DNA of 64,000 nucleotides from Plecoglossus altivelis (taxonomy: Eukaryota; Chordata; Actinopteri; Osmeriformes; Plecoglossidae): contig BROE01000015.1 in assembly GCA_036571765.1 (NCBI GenBank), forward strand, positions 6,129,877 to 6,193,876, read 5' to 3'. Position numbers and translations under genes: made by a program. Positions within the stretch are counted from its first letter, which is position 1. Each line of letters begins with the position of its first letter. This document shows positions 1 to 11,300 of this stretch, one piece after another. The notes under the pieces were generated by a model, which was not told the origin of the DNA, made no database searches, and saw nothing but the letters and a program-made list of their open reading frames with translations.

Positions 1-839
1 GCTGCACTGTGTGTGTAGGTGTGTGCGTGGCTACTTTGAGTTAAGTGGGAGACTGAGGCCAGAGCAGATGCACGACCAAGGGCTAAATGACTGGTCTGTC
101 TTAATGAGGAAGGGTGAACATGACAGACCCAGCGTGAAGGGGGGTGGGGGGATGACGTGTGTGGGGTGGGGGTGGGGGTGGGGGGGGGGGTAATGATAGA
201 GGAAGTCAGCCAGCCTTGTCAGTCTGCATTAAACACTCAAAGTGGAGGTTTCCCCTCCACACACACACACCCCGTATTGATCCTCCACACACGCGCGCAC
301 ACACATCCTCCTCAGAACTGTTTCATCTGTATAGTGTGTGTGCGTGCGTGCCATGTTTGTGCGTTTCAACACGTTGTCCACAGTGCGTGAGGTGTTTAGT
401 CATCGCCCTGTATGCTATTGCAGAGTTTGCCATTGAACGTGGTCTTCGGTTCACAACACCGTCTTTTTAGAGATAGTAGCTGAGCCATCTGTGTCCAGAC
501 CGGTTCTGCTGGCACACGGACTGATCGGAAGGCTAGAGGAGGAAGAGGCAGAGAGGACTGTGGTAGCACAAGCGGCAGGCTGAGAACCAAACTGTGAATG
601 TGAGAGGAAACAAGAGAGGAGGGAGAGAAGAGAGGAGGGGGGGGGAGAGATGTGTCTGTGTGGGGGAGGAGAGGCGGTGGGGGGAGAGACAGACGTCACA
701 GCTACTGGGCCCCTCATGCCAGGGCACGGGGGGGTCGAAGGGAGGAAGGAAGGTCACGCTCTTTATTTCGTTGAGTTCCTTTCTTGTTTCCATCCCTCCC
801 CTCATCTGTTCCTTTCTACTCTGGAGGCTTGCCTCTCCG

Positions 840-1260
840 TCCCTCCCCTCTCTCCCTCAGCCTCTATCTCCCTCCCTCAGCCTCTCTCCCTCCCTCCCCT
901 CTCTCACTCCCTCGCTTCTCTCCGTCCCTCCCCTCTCTCCCCCAGCCTCTATCTCCCTCCCTCAGCCTCAATCTCCCTCCCTCTGGCTCTCTCCCTCCCT
1001 CTGGCTCTCTCCCTCCCTCCACTCTCTCCCTCCCTCTTTTCTCTCCCTCCCCTCCCCACTCTCCCTCCCCCAGCTTCTCTCCTGCCCTCAGCCTCTATCT
1101 CCCTCGTCTCCCTCCCTTCCCAATTCTCTTTCTCACATATTTCTCTCCCTGCCCTTTCGGTCTCCCTCCCTCCATTGTCTTTCTCTCTCTCTCTCCCTCC
1201 TCCGTCTCTCCCTCTCTCTGCCCTTTTCTCTCCCCTCCCCTCCCCCTCCCCTTCCCCCTC
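840..1260 (+). repeat. Pyrimidine-rich degenerate minisatellite
   Basis: About 420 bp almost free of purines on the + strand. It is built from variants of CTCCCTCCCTCAGCCTCT and CTCTCCCTCC. Open frames on both strands are a by-product. Confidence 0.85.
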
Positions 1261-1432
1261 TGACAAGACTGCGGTGTCGACAGAGGCCGTGTCCAGGTCT
1301 CTCAGGGCTGAAGTACAAAGTGGAGCTGGCACCCAATGTTCTCTGGTGTCAGGTTAGAGCTAGCGTGGACTGACAGCAGCCTCCCCAGCCAATGATGTTA
1401 CAGTGCAGTACAAAATAGCATAGTCACGTGTC

Positions 1433-1512
1433 GCATAGTCGGTATTGGGTATAGCCCACCGATTTGCAATCGGCTCCAGATCGAGATGTTGCGGGTTCAA
1501 ATCCCGTTGTCA
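1433..1512 (+). repeat. tRNA-derived SINE-like fragment
   Basis: A T-arm folds perfectly (stem 1491-1495 with 1503-1507, 7-nt loop TTCAAAT; B box GGTTCAAATCC). An anticodon-like arm folds at 1459-1473 (ccga/tcgg, loop tttgcaa). The 17-nt spacing between arms is wrong for a standard tRNA, and the A box and acceptor stem are poor. A SINE head fits better than a tRNA gene. Confidence 0.4.
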
Positions 1513-1595
1513 ATCCCTTTCCATGCATCCACTTGATGAATGAACAGCATCTAGAAGAGCATAAGTTAGAGCACCATGCTTGATCACATGGTACA

Positions 1596-1770
1596 TTTTA
1601 GTACAGAGCAGCACAGTCAGTTTTAGTACAGAGCAGCACAGTCAGTTTTAGTACAGAGCAGCACAGTCAGTTTTAGTATAGAGTAGCACAGTCAGTTTTA
1701 GTACAGAGCAGCACAGTCAGTTTTAGTACATAGCAGCACAGTCAGTTTTAGTACAGAGCAGCACAGTCAG
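1596..1770 (+). repeat. 25-bp minisatellite, seven units
   Basis: Seven consecutive units of exactly 25 bp, each starting ttttagta and ending agcacagtcag. Only a few substitutions separate the units. Confidence 0.95.
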
Positions 1771-1923
1771 TTCAGGGGTGGGAAAGGGGAGGGAGTGTTC
1801 GGGGGGGGGGGGGGCGGGGTAAGGAACTGTATCGCGCAATCAGTGTGCCTGAGCATCCCATTGACGCTTCCATCATCGTAATCCTGCTGCCACTGTCCCC
1901 TGCTGACGCACACTGCCCCCCCC

Positions 1924-1929
1924 ACACAC

Positions 1930-1968
<39 letters not shown>
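1924..1968 (+). repeat. (CA)n microsatellite
   Basis: An interrupted dinucleotide run (cacaca with a short tata break). Confidence 0.9.
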
Positions 1969-1971
<3 letters not shown>

Positions 1972-2609
1972 GCAGGCACTAACCCAGCCCCGTGCACATG
2001 GAGGTACAGTGTCTTACACACTGCGACTGTTTATTGAGTCTCTCCGTATGTTCAGACAGTTTGATGATAAGAGCCCTGCTGCCACAAACCCTGTCCTGAG
2101 CTGGCACCCACCGCAGCGCGCGCACACGCACGCAAGCACGCCGGCGTGTTAAGCCTGTTACGTAATTGCGTTGGCACCAGAACCCACTTCACACCTCCCG
2201 TCAACGGAAGACTTAGCCTGATCCTCTTTAGTCACAGGGAGGAACGGTTTTCCTGATCAGTCGCTGCTGTTTGATCTCTGATTGATTGATTCTCATCGCC
2301 CCCAAACGCTGCTTTGCAACACTGCAGCTTAGGAGAGGCATTGTTTTAATTGGCCGATGTTGAGTCGACTGGCGTGATTTTTTTTCTGGATGGTTTTCTA
2401 GTAGCTCATTATGGAAACACTCTCCCAGGTCAGGTGGTGTTGAAAAAGATGAACCTGTTGCTCTCATGCCTGACATCTAAGATGAGAAGTGGCCTTCGGT
2501 GGCTAAAAGTTTCTATTTTCATAACTCAATTGACCACGTATGATGTCTGTAATGACTGCTGACTAACTTGCTGATTCACCTCTCACGGGATCTCAGGGTC
2601 CTCATTCTA

Positions 2610-3000
2610 AAGCCTCCCTCCCTCTATCTCATTCCCCTCCCTCCCTGCCTCCCTTCCTCTCATTCCCCTCCATCCCTCCCCTTCATTCCCCTAACTCCCT
2701 CCCCTTCAATCCCCTCCCTCCCTTCCTCTCATTCCCTCCCTCCCTTCCTCTCATTCCCTCCCTCCCTCCTTTCCTCTCCCTCCCTCACTCCCTCCCTCCC
2801 TCCCTCTCTCTTTCTCTCTCCCTTCCTCTCATTCCCCTCCTTCCCTCCCTCTCATTCCCTTCCCTCCCCCCTCCTTTCCTCTCCCTCCCTCCCTCCATCC
2901 CTCCTTCCTTCCCTCCCTTCCTTCCTTCCTTCCTTCCTTCCTCCCTTCCCCTCCCTCTTTTCCTCCCTTCCTCTCATTCCTCCCTCCCTCCCTCCGGCTC
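2610..3000 (+). repeat. Pyrimidine-rich (CCTCCCTT/CCTCTCATTCC) repeat
   Basis: About 390 bp of degenerate CT-rich repeat with CCTT and CCCT runs. A 148-aa frame across it is low complexity, not a gene. Confidence 0.85.
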
Positions 3001-3289
3001 CTACCACACCATAAATAGAGGATGACAGAATGCAGTGGTATGCTTTTTTCCTCTCTGGACTACAAAGACAATTTGTGTCTTAGATGGCAGATTATGTCCA
3101 TACACACGCAGACACACAAAAACCACTGGAGTATTGTCTAGAGCAAAGTCTTTAATGTCCATGTTATATAACTGTTCGAGGTACGTTTCCAGCTGGAGTT
3201 ATCAAAGGTGACTTGCATACACGATGCCATGGATCAAACGTGAATGTTAATGTGATGGCCGACAAGGAATAAATGAAAGTGTAATTCTT

Positions 3290-3445
3290 TCCTCCTCCCT
3301 CCTCTTTTCCGGCTCCTCTCCCTCTCTCCTTCTCCTTCTCTCTCTCTCCCTCTTTCTTTCTTGCTCTCACTCACTCTCTCTCTCCTTTCTCCCTCCCTCT
3401 CTCTCTTCCTCTCTCTCTCTCTCTCTCTTCCTCTCTCTCTCTCCT

Positions 3446-3478
<33 letters not shown>

Positions 3479-3517
3479 CTCTCTCCTTTCTCCCTCCCTC
3501 CCTCCATCCCTCTCCTC
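3290..3517 (+). repeat. (TC)n tract running into the exon A acceptor
   Basis: A long CT tract with a short cacaca interruption near 3471. It ends directly at the cag acceptor of rimbp2 exon A, so it doubles as an expanded polypyrimidine tract. Confidence 0.85.
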
Positions 3518-3519
3518 AG

Positions 3520-3609
3520 AAGACCAGGCTGCACGAGGCCTTGCAAGACAAGATCCGCCTGAACCATGAGTTACTCAGCCACAGCCTGAAAGCCTCCAAA
3601 TATGACCAG
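3520..3609 (+). CDS. rimbp2: rimbp2 exon A: N-terminal coiled coil
   Basis: A 90-nt phase 0-0 exon between a strong pyrimidine-tract acceptor (ctcctcag) and a gtagga donor. It encodes 30 charged, helix-prone residues (starts KTRLHEALQDK, ends KASKYDQ). This is the first exon I can assign to rimbp2. Assignment rests on splice signals, phase and the coiled-coil character shared with the next exon. Confidence 0.75.
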
Positions 3610-5356
3610 GTAGGAGGTCCCCCCCCACTACCCCCTGCTGAGCTCCCTCTGCTCTGGTGTCTCTTTGGCCTGTCAAGATGGAACTGTCTGGTTTAGTTGT
3701 TGTTTGAGTTGAGTTGATTGGGAGTTGTGCGTTCTGGAACAGGGATTGCGTACGGAACGTATGGAGTATCTTAAGTACGGTGGAGGAGTCCATGTTGATT
3801 GTCTGTAGAGACGGATTTCAGGATCCAAATTCCATATGCTCACGAATGCTTTATCCCTTCCTCCTGTGTGTGTGTGTGTGTGTGTCAGCCCCTCTAGCCA
3901 GCCTGGCTGCTCTTCCCAGACCCAGACAGAGAGACATGGCAATCGCCCGTGGCGTCTAGCTAACGCTAATGGTGTCACTTTCAAGGGGGCCAGCTTTGAC
4001 GCTCGTCCAGGGGCGCAGCTTGGCCCCCCTGCCTGTGATCCGCCTGCCAGCGCCTCCCGCCCTCCACGCAGGGCACGCCATCTGTCCTCGGCTGAGATGC
4101 CACCGCCGCCGCCGCCTAGATGAAAGACATCGTGGGGGCAAAGCGGTAGCTAGGAAAGCGCCCCCGGAGCCGCGAGCGAACACAATTGGCCGGCAGGGTG
4201 TTGGAGGCGTCTGGGAGGGAGCGATCAGAGGAAGAGTTAGCATCGGTCCGGGGGCCTCGCTGCGTGCTAATGAGATCATGGAGGTTCACAAAATAACGGC
4301 TGGCCAGGGAGTGTTCTTCTGTCAACACGTCCCGTCCTGTTCCATCACACGCGCGCAGACACACACACGCATACGCAATCCCCTAGCTGCTGTCGGAAGG
4401 GTGATTTCTCAAAGGGTGACGTGAGATCGATGCAGGAAAGCAAGAGCCTTTGCTATTTGAGACAGAGGAGAGAGGGTAAGGGTGGATGGGTGGTAGATGT
4501 GGACATAGGGGGGGGGGGAGGAGAGAATGTCTGGTGGGGTGGTTGGTGGATGGGAGAGGTGAGCTATTCAGCTTGCATTGGATTCATTTCTCTCTCCCTC
4601 TGTGAAAAGTCCACCCTCTCACCTTACGGACCTAGCCACTGGGTCAGCAGATGGCTACAGGATTGAACTACGTTTGGTTCGCTCATCAAACGATGGCATT
4701 TCTCCTGCGGTGGGTGGGGTGGGGGGGGGAGGGGGGGGCACGGACGTGATTGAATTATTTCTGCTGAGATTTCACATCCAACCAAATGATATCTTGCCAC
4801 CTCCTTTGATGCTCAGCCTTTGAAGTTACAACTAAAATAGTTTGTCACAGCGCGGAGGAAATGTATGAATATAAATACAGAATGAAACGATACCCCCCAC
4901 CCCCACCTGTGCGTGTGCAGTTTCCGTGGCATCAGTGAGCTAACTTAAACGAGTGTATCTGTCACATTAATTAATTAGGCTCCCGTAGGAATGGTGGGGT
5001 GGTCTGAGAAATGGTGCTGTTAGATCCTCGTCTCCAGAACCAGCTCACCAGACCTGTGATCGATGACTAGGCGGTGCTGTGGAGGTGGTGCCGCCATCCG
5101 CCTTCCATCAAGACCGTGGAATTGGGTCGATTCGTTTTCCGACAGTGTGTGAACTCACTGTCAACCTTCCACCTTCCACTCACGTCCCTCCCCCCCAACC
5201 ACACACACACACACACACGCGCACACACACAAAACTCAGTGGTTTAGAAAGTTTGTGGTGTAGAGAGCATCCCTTCAATGTTTCACGCCTCTTTCAGTCT
5301 TACTGTGGTGGATGTACTGTAGAGGAGGGATGGGGGGAAACGGAAGTGAAAAGATC

Positions 5357-5394
<38 letters not shown>

Positions 5395-8300
5395 AGTCTC
5401 TCCCTTAACTTCCTCTCTTCCTTTGCCTTCCTCTTTCCATCTGCAGGTGAGGTCCGATTATGAGCTGCTCAGACAGACCTTCAGTCTAGTGACCCAGGAG
5501 AGAGACTCTGCCCAACAAGAGAGATCTCAGCTGCAAGGCAAACTGGAGAACCTCGAGCAGGTTCTAAAGGTGAGAACTCATCTCCGGAGAGCCCATCTAC
5601 GGAGAACCCATCTCGCCATCCCTCTCGTTGTCCGTGGTCTGGTGGTTCTGGAGGTAGACAAGCTTAGAGCAGTCGGGCTTTGGCAAACGCTGGGGAGAAG
5701 GTTGACGTAATGATCTAGGCGACTTGAAAGTACTTTGGGAAAGTCGGTGCGAAAAAGCTCATCCGTCACTTTTCCAAACTGCTTTTGGGCGTGTGCCCTT
5801 TTGCATCCTGGTGTGATGTATCTGAATCGAGGCTCAGTCTGTATTAGTCTGGGAGAGTGCAAGACCAAGGCATTTCATTCATGCATTGCTGTCGTCCGAT
5901 TTCAGACTCTCTTTTTTATGTTATTAGATTTTGATCTGCCAATAGTAATCAACTGGAGTCTCATAGCCGCGTGAAATATACCCTCATTCCAAATGACTGG
6001 CTCGTTTCATTTCTTATTGATTGGCTGTTTGCAGGGAGTTGCTATTGCAGAGAAAAATGCCCCCATCACAAGGCATTGACCTGCCCTATAGAACAAAACT
6101 AAAAATTATTTGTCTCTTACTCTTTTGCTATTGATTAAACATACCAGGGCTTACTAGCAGACAATTATGGATGGAAAGGAAGATGGATTCAAAAGAGAGA
6201 GATAAAAAAAAATACAATGCAAAAAGCTTTTTCATCTTGAGTGAAACTTTTATCTTCTGCTTGGTCTTGTAGAGCGTAACTCAAAAATTCAATACACTGT
6301 CCATGCTCATAAGGATGAAACCTCACTCTTGTCTTGGTCAAAGCTTCATCAAATTCAAACCTCCAGAGTGTAAAAGCCCTGTTGCAGGAATGTCTTCATC
6401 ATCGGAAGAGCTTGAAATGGTAGAGCTAGCTAGCCGACTCCCGAACAAGAGCAGTTCAAAGACGTATGAAGTCGCTAGCCAAACTCATCAGAGATCTTAA
6501 CAACAACAAAAACTTGTGAAAATAAACAATCGACCAAAATCCCGGGCCTGTTTTCTACCTCATCCGAAGCAGTTGCGCGCCCGACTCCTCTCGGGGGAAA
6601 AACCCGACCGTGCAGAGCGCCGCGCGGGAGACGGCCGGTGGATTATTGGCGCGGCCCGTTTGCCCTGGGACGTCACGGCGGCGAGGCAACACGCTGGAGC
6701 TTTTCTCCCAGCGCTCAACCTCCCGAGGCCCCCAGCCTGGTTTGAGACGCCTCCCCCTGTGATTATGTAAAGCACAGTCCGCTCAGGACACACTCTGAGA
6801 CACTCTGGGAGGAAACCAGCTTTTTCCTTTCCCCACAGAGGAACAGATGATTGTCAGAGCTTATAAGCTGCTTTATGGTTTTTAGTGATAGGAGTGGTGG
6901 GTTGGTTGCAGGTGGGGAGGGGAAGCAGGGGGATAACTTCTCCAACCCACATTCCATTTCTCCCACTCGTGACAGAATCGGTCGCATTTTAGGAGGATGA
7001 TGTTTTTCGGGCTTTGGATGGGGGGGGGCTGTGTTGAGTGAGCGATCTGGGGGGAGTGATTGCACAGTGGAGGATGAATTGCTATAAAAGATGTGAGATG
7101 AACCAGATAGAGCGGCGATGAAGAAACCATCTTCCCCTGGAGTAGGTTTTTCTAAAATTATGTGCGTTTTCATGTCTAGGAAAGAATCCAATTTGTGTGT
7201 GTGGGGTTCAACCGAACGGAGTGTGGCTCAAGTCGTTTGTTGCCCCTTGTGTTCATTCTCGTTCTCTGGCGGGTTTCCGTTTAAGTGTCTCTGTGCTGTC
7301 TTTTATTAAGAGCTATATGTTTTGGTACTAACCTGCCCTCTACCGCCCTCCCCCCCTCCCTCAGATATGCGAGCTCGACGAGGCGGCAGCAAGTTGAGCG
7401 AGAGCAATGGCGCAGGCCACTGGCCTAGTCCCACCAGCAGAGCAGCAGGCAATCACCTTCTGCAGAGGGTGAGGCACTTTCAGACCCCAGCCCTTTTGCT
7501 GGGGTCCCACAGCTCTGCCCCTCCTTGGCCTGACAGGTCAAAGTCACAGTCCACAGCCACGAGGCCTTAGGCTTCCACGTCGGCATGGCTACGCACCAAC
7601 TGTTATCTTAAAGGTCACTCCGCACATTACCACGATAGCCATACGCTTGTGCTTGGAATCCCACCAACTGTCGTGTGCGCGTGCACGCCTGTGTGTTTTC
7701 TGTTCGTAGAGCCGTGGCAGGCACACGCAAGCAATTAGAACAGTCCATGAAAACAGCGCTGAGTTGGACTCCCCTGAGACGCTGTCTAAACCCTGCGCCC
7801 CACTTTAGGGAAAGACACAATGAGCGTTTACACGGGTGTCTACGCAACACTTTTGGATTTGATTAAATTATTAATGGCGGCAGGAGTAAACGATGGAATT
7901 TACATTTACCCTCTCAGTATTTGGCTGTATCCAAGCTCGATTAAACAGGATGGAACTGGTTCCTCCTCCCCTTCGGTCCCGCTCCTAGTGTCCCAGGGTA
8001 GAAACTCAATGACCTGACAGGACTGACACCTCCTCAGTCTTTCCTGTTCGCTTTGTCTCAGCTGGGCAGCACTTCCTGTCCTCTGCTCATCTTCTCCAAC
8101 ACTAGCTGCTGCATGTGACACGGTCCTGTCAGGTGGCAGACAGGGCTGCGTTCAGGTTCAATCAATACTAGTTGTCCAACATCGTTGAAAAGATTCCGGT
8201 TTTTGTTTGTTGTGGCTTTATTCACCTTTTAACCTTTACCCGTGTGTGTGTGTGTGTGTCGTCTAGGCTCAGGTTAAAACTGAGAAAGAGCATGAAGGAG

Positions 8301-11300
8301 CAGTCCATGTGTTAGAGGTAGGTGACTCCATGACAACGCCGTGAAGGAATCCCACCACGCCCTCTGAACGTAACACAGCCTTGTCCGTCTCATTCTTCGT
8401 TTCCTGTCTGTGGAAATCTTCCGGATACAAGGAGTCAAGGAGCAGTTGGGTTGTGAACACAACCCTATTTATGGACTTTAAGGTTGCCCTAGGCAACCAA
8501 ACATAGTCCGCATCTTAAATAGTTTGTATTTTTTATACCTTGCTGAAAGTGGACGTCACAAAGCTCACAGCGTAAAGCCAGTGACTCAGCACAATAGCCA
8601 GAGGAAATGCCAGCTGTCCACAAGTGTGGGTTACCACTGCGATGGCATTCTGTTGCTAATGGGTTCACCCAAACCACTAACTCGGAGAGCCGCCATCCAC
8701 ATAATCGAATTAACACTAAAAAGTAACTGTAATCACGTTGACTGTATTGTCGTGACCGAAATTGAGTTCAAATGATCTGCTCACATCGCTGTTGTTGTCG
8801 CTCGATTGACAACAATCAGTTGTTTTTACGGAAATTATGTGTTTCTGAAACAAGCAGGCAGTGTCAGCTAGCTACTTTTGTCCTTTTCCATTCTTTCGCA
8901 TCGATTCTTTTGCTTGGTTTTCTACGTGTGTGTTTGTGTGTTTGTGTGTTTGTGTGTCTGTGTGTCTGTGTGTCTGTGTGTTTGTGTGTCTGCCCTACAG
9001 TGTGACGCATCTTGAGTTGGCGTCTGTTTCCTTTCGCCTTTGTTCAATGCCATCTTGGTGTGTGTGTTTCTTTTGTGTCTGAACAGACCTATGAAGACAA
9101 AATGCAGGTATTTATGTTTTCTACCCCGGCAACACAACTTTAAATGTTGCCGCCCCCCTTCCTCCTCCCCCCCTCCACCTCCCCCTCCTCCTGCCCTCCT
9201 CCCCCCGTCACCTGCTACCACACCTCCCTATCAGATTCCTCAAACGCCCCTCAGCCAGTTCCCCCATACCAAAACCAGACCAAAGCAATGGATCCCCGAT
9301 GGGTTCCAAGTCGTCCTTGGTTATCCCATCTCAGCACAATATTTTTATGCTGAGTTGCCTCTGAGTAGATATATCATCGGAGCCAACCAACTTTTCCCAT
9401 TGGCTAAAGGCTCTCGGACCTTGGTTTGCTTTATCTCCCGTGAAGCAGGCCAGGGTGTGAGAGCTTCCTAGCTTTCGAACGAATCCGCGATGCCCCGTTG
9501 GCCCAAAAGCCTTGAATCTCAGTGGAGAGCTTGTCAGATAATGTCTTTAATGTACATGCTTTCATAAGCCTCTTAGCTGTACTCACTGCCTGGCTTTGTT
9601 ATCAGAGAGTGCCAGCGTTCTGCTTTTCACATGCTTTGATTAGACTGCCGAGTTAGGCTTTTTTTGTTGTTGATAGGAGGTAGCTAGAAATGGTCCTTTA
9701 GGGATGCCATGTTGTAATTGGTTCTGCCTGTGATCTGCTAATTAATTATTCGTAACAGAAGGCATAACTTGAGAAACGTAGAAACGCGCTAGCATGAGAC
9801 CCACATCGCTTTTGAACAATATCCTTTTTTTTTAAGGCTCCGGGAGGAGGATCGAGGTTGAACTTTTAATCTCGCTCTCTTTCCTTCTTTCTCCCTTTCC
9901 ATCCCTCCATTCGGTCCGTGTCTGCCAAAAGGTCAAGGTTCGTGACCTGGAGCAGAAATGCAGGTCACAGAGTGAACGGTTCAACCTGCTGTCCCAAGAT
10001 CTGGTGAATTTCCGCTTGGAAGCCGACACTGTGGATTTCCCTGATCCCTACTCTAAATCCCAGAATCCCCTCTCCCCGGAAAATAAACTGTCTCGCATCC
10101 TTAACGGACTCGCCACCCAATCAGGAAAAGGTGGGTGATCCTGTTGAAAAATGTTGAGAATAGGTCATATGGCCAACTCACGACTAAGTTTTTGATGCAT
10201 ATATTATATTTGTATTTTATTTTGAAATGCGGGAATTGCCTCTACCTTGTTTGTCTGCCTGGACTGTGTTTACAGTCATGATGGTTGCCAGAGATGGTAT
10301 GTCCAAATGTCCTGTGCTGCACCACAAAGTGCCTTTGTGGCGGACATGAAAGTTTTCCAAATCGAATCGCAGCCTAGCTTGCGTGCATCGCATGAGCAGA
10401 CTCCTAGTTGAATACGTCATTATCCTTGGGTAATTAATGAAAAGCCTCCATCATTAAATCCTGTCAAAACAGTGACCTTTGATAGAAGCTCGCAGGGGTT
10501 GCACAGCAGGGGTTGCAGCCCAGAGGTCAGGAAGAGATGGCGACCATCTGGATCCAAGAGAGAGTGACGTCAACAAGTGCACCATGTTGAGGAATTGCTC
10601 TCCATGGCTGAGACCTGACCAGTTGGGGAAGGGAAATGGCGAAAACGGCTTGCTTATTCATGATCAATACCATCGCTCATTGATCAGTGACTTGATATGA
10701 CATTTGTTAATGAGAGTCATCACATTAGTATGCTAACCCCCGCCTAGCGTATCAGGCTGAGCTGGCAGAAACAGCCACATCAGCAAAGCAGAACCGCGGC
10801 GCACTACATCTCCCATCCATCTCCCTGTTTTGCTGCAGAATAAAAGACCTAGAAGAAGAAACGCTCCTGGAAGCTTTCCGCTATGAAGAGATGACTTCAA
10901 GTGTCTCCAGGCCTTGCTCATTGGTTTTTATTCGGAGTTCCACCAGGATCGCTCCAGATCCGATACTTTCATGCTCTCCTGTTTCCTACCCTTGTCTTCT
11001 GGCTGCCGATTCTCTTAGCAGCAGAGTCAAACGTATTGCAGATATGTTGCAGAGGAGTGCTGGCTGAGGGCAGTGCTGTAAAGAGTGTTTTGCTGTATAC
11101 TCCGGTAACAGGAAATCAATAGCTGTGCCATGAGCGGAGAGCAGGAGCAGCAGGAATGACAGATGCTTTGTATTTGGTGTGGGAATCAATGTTTCCCAGG
11201 CGATGAGAGCTCGACAAACACTCCGTTGATATCCGAGTTCCTCCGCCCACTGCAGACCGGTGACAGAGACAGACCCCGGCTTCTGTCCATCAAGCCCAGC

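Larger units (their letters stand above)
1..3519 (+). other. Non-coding DNA upstream of the first recognised rimbp2 exon
   Basis: Probably a rimbp2 intron or 5' flank. It contains G-rich and CA-rich simple sequence, two long pyrimidine tracts, a tRNA-like SINE fragment and a 25-bp minisatellite. The open frames here come from low-complexity sequence. I see no exon I can support. Confidence 0.5.

Noticed and set aside
480..590. Acidic helical-looking frame (LIGRLEEEEAERTVV) as a possible upstream rimbp2 coiled-coil exon
   Set aside because: No convincing acceptor and donor pair with matching phase, and no resemblance to a RIM-BP segment I know.
594..1373. Overlapping open frames of 127-259 codons on both strands
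   Set aside because: They run through a pyrimidine-rich minisatellite; the Ser/Pro/Leu or Arg/Glu composition is produced by the repeat.
1433..1512. Functional tRNA gene
   Set aside because: Arm spacing is wrong, the D-arm is degenerate and there is no paired acceptor stem; a SINE fragment fits better.
6303..6500. 65-codon frame in rimbp2 intron B-C
   Set aside because: No family resemblance, and including it as an exon is not supported by conservation I can recall.
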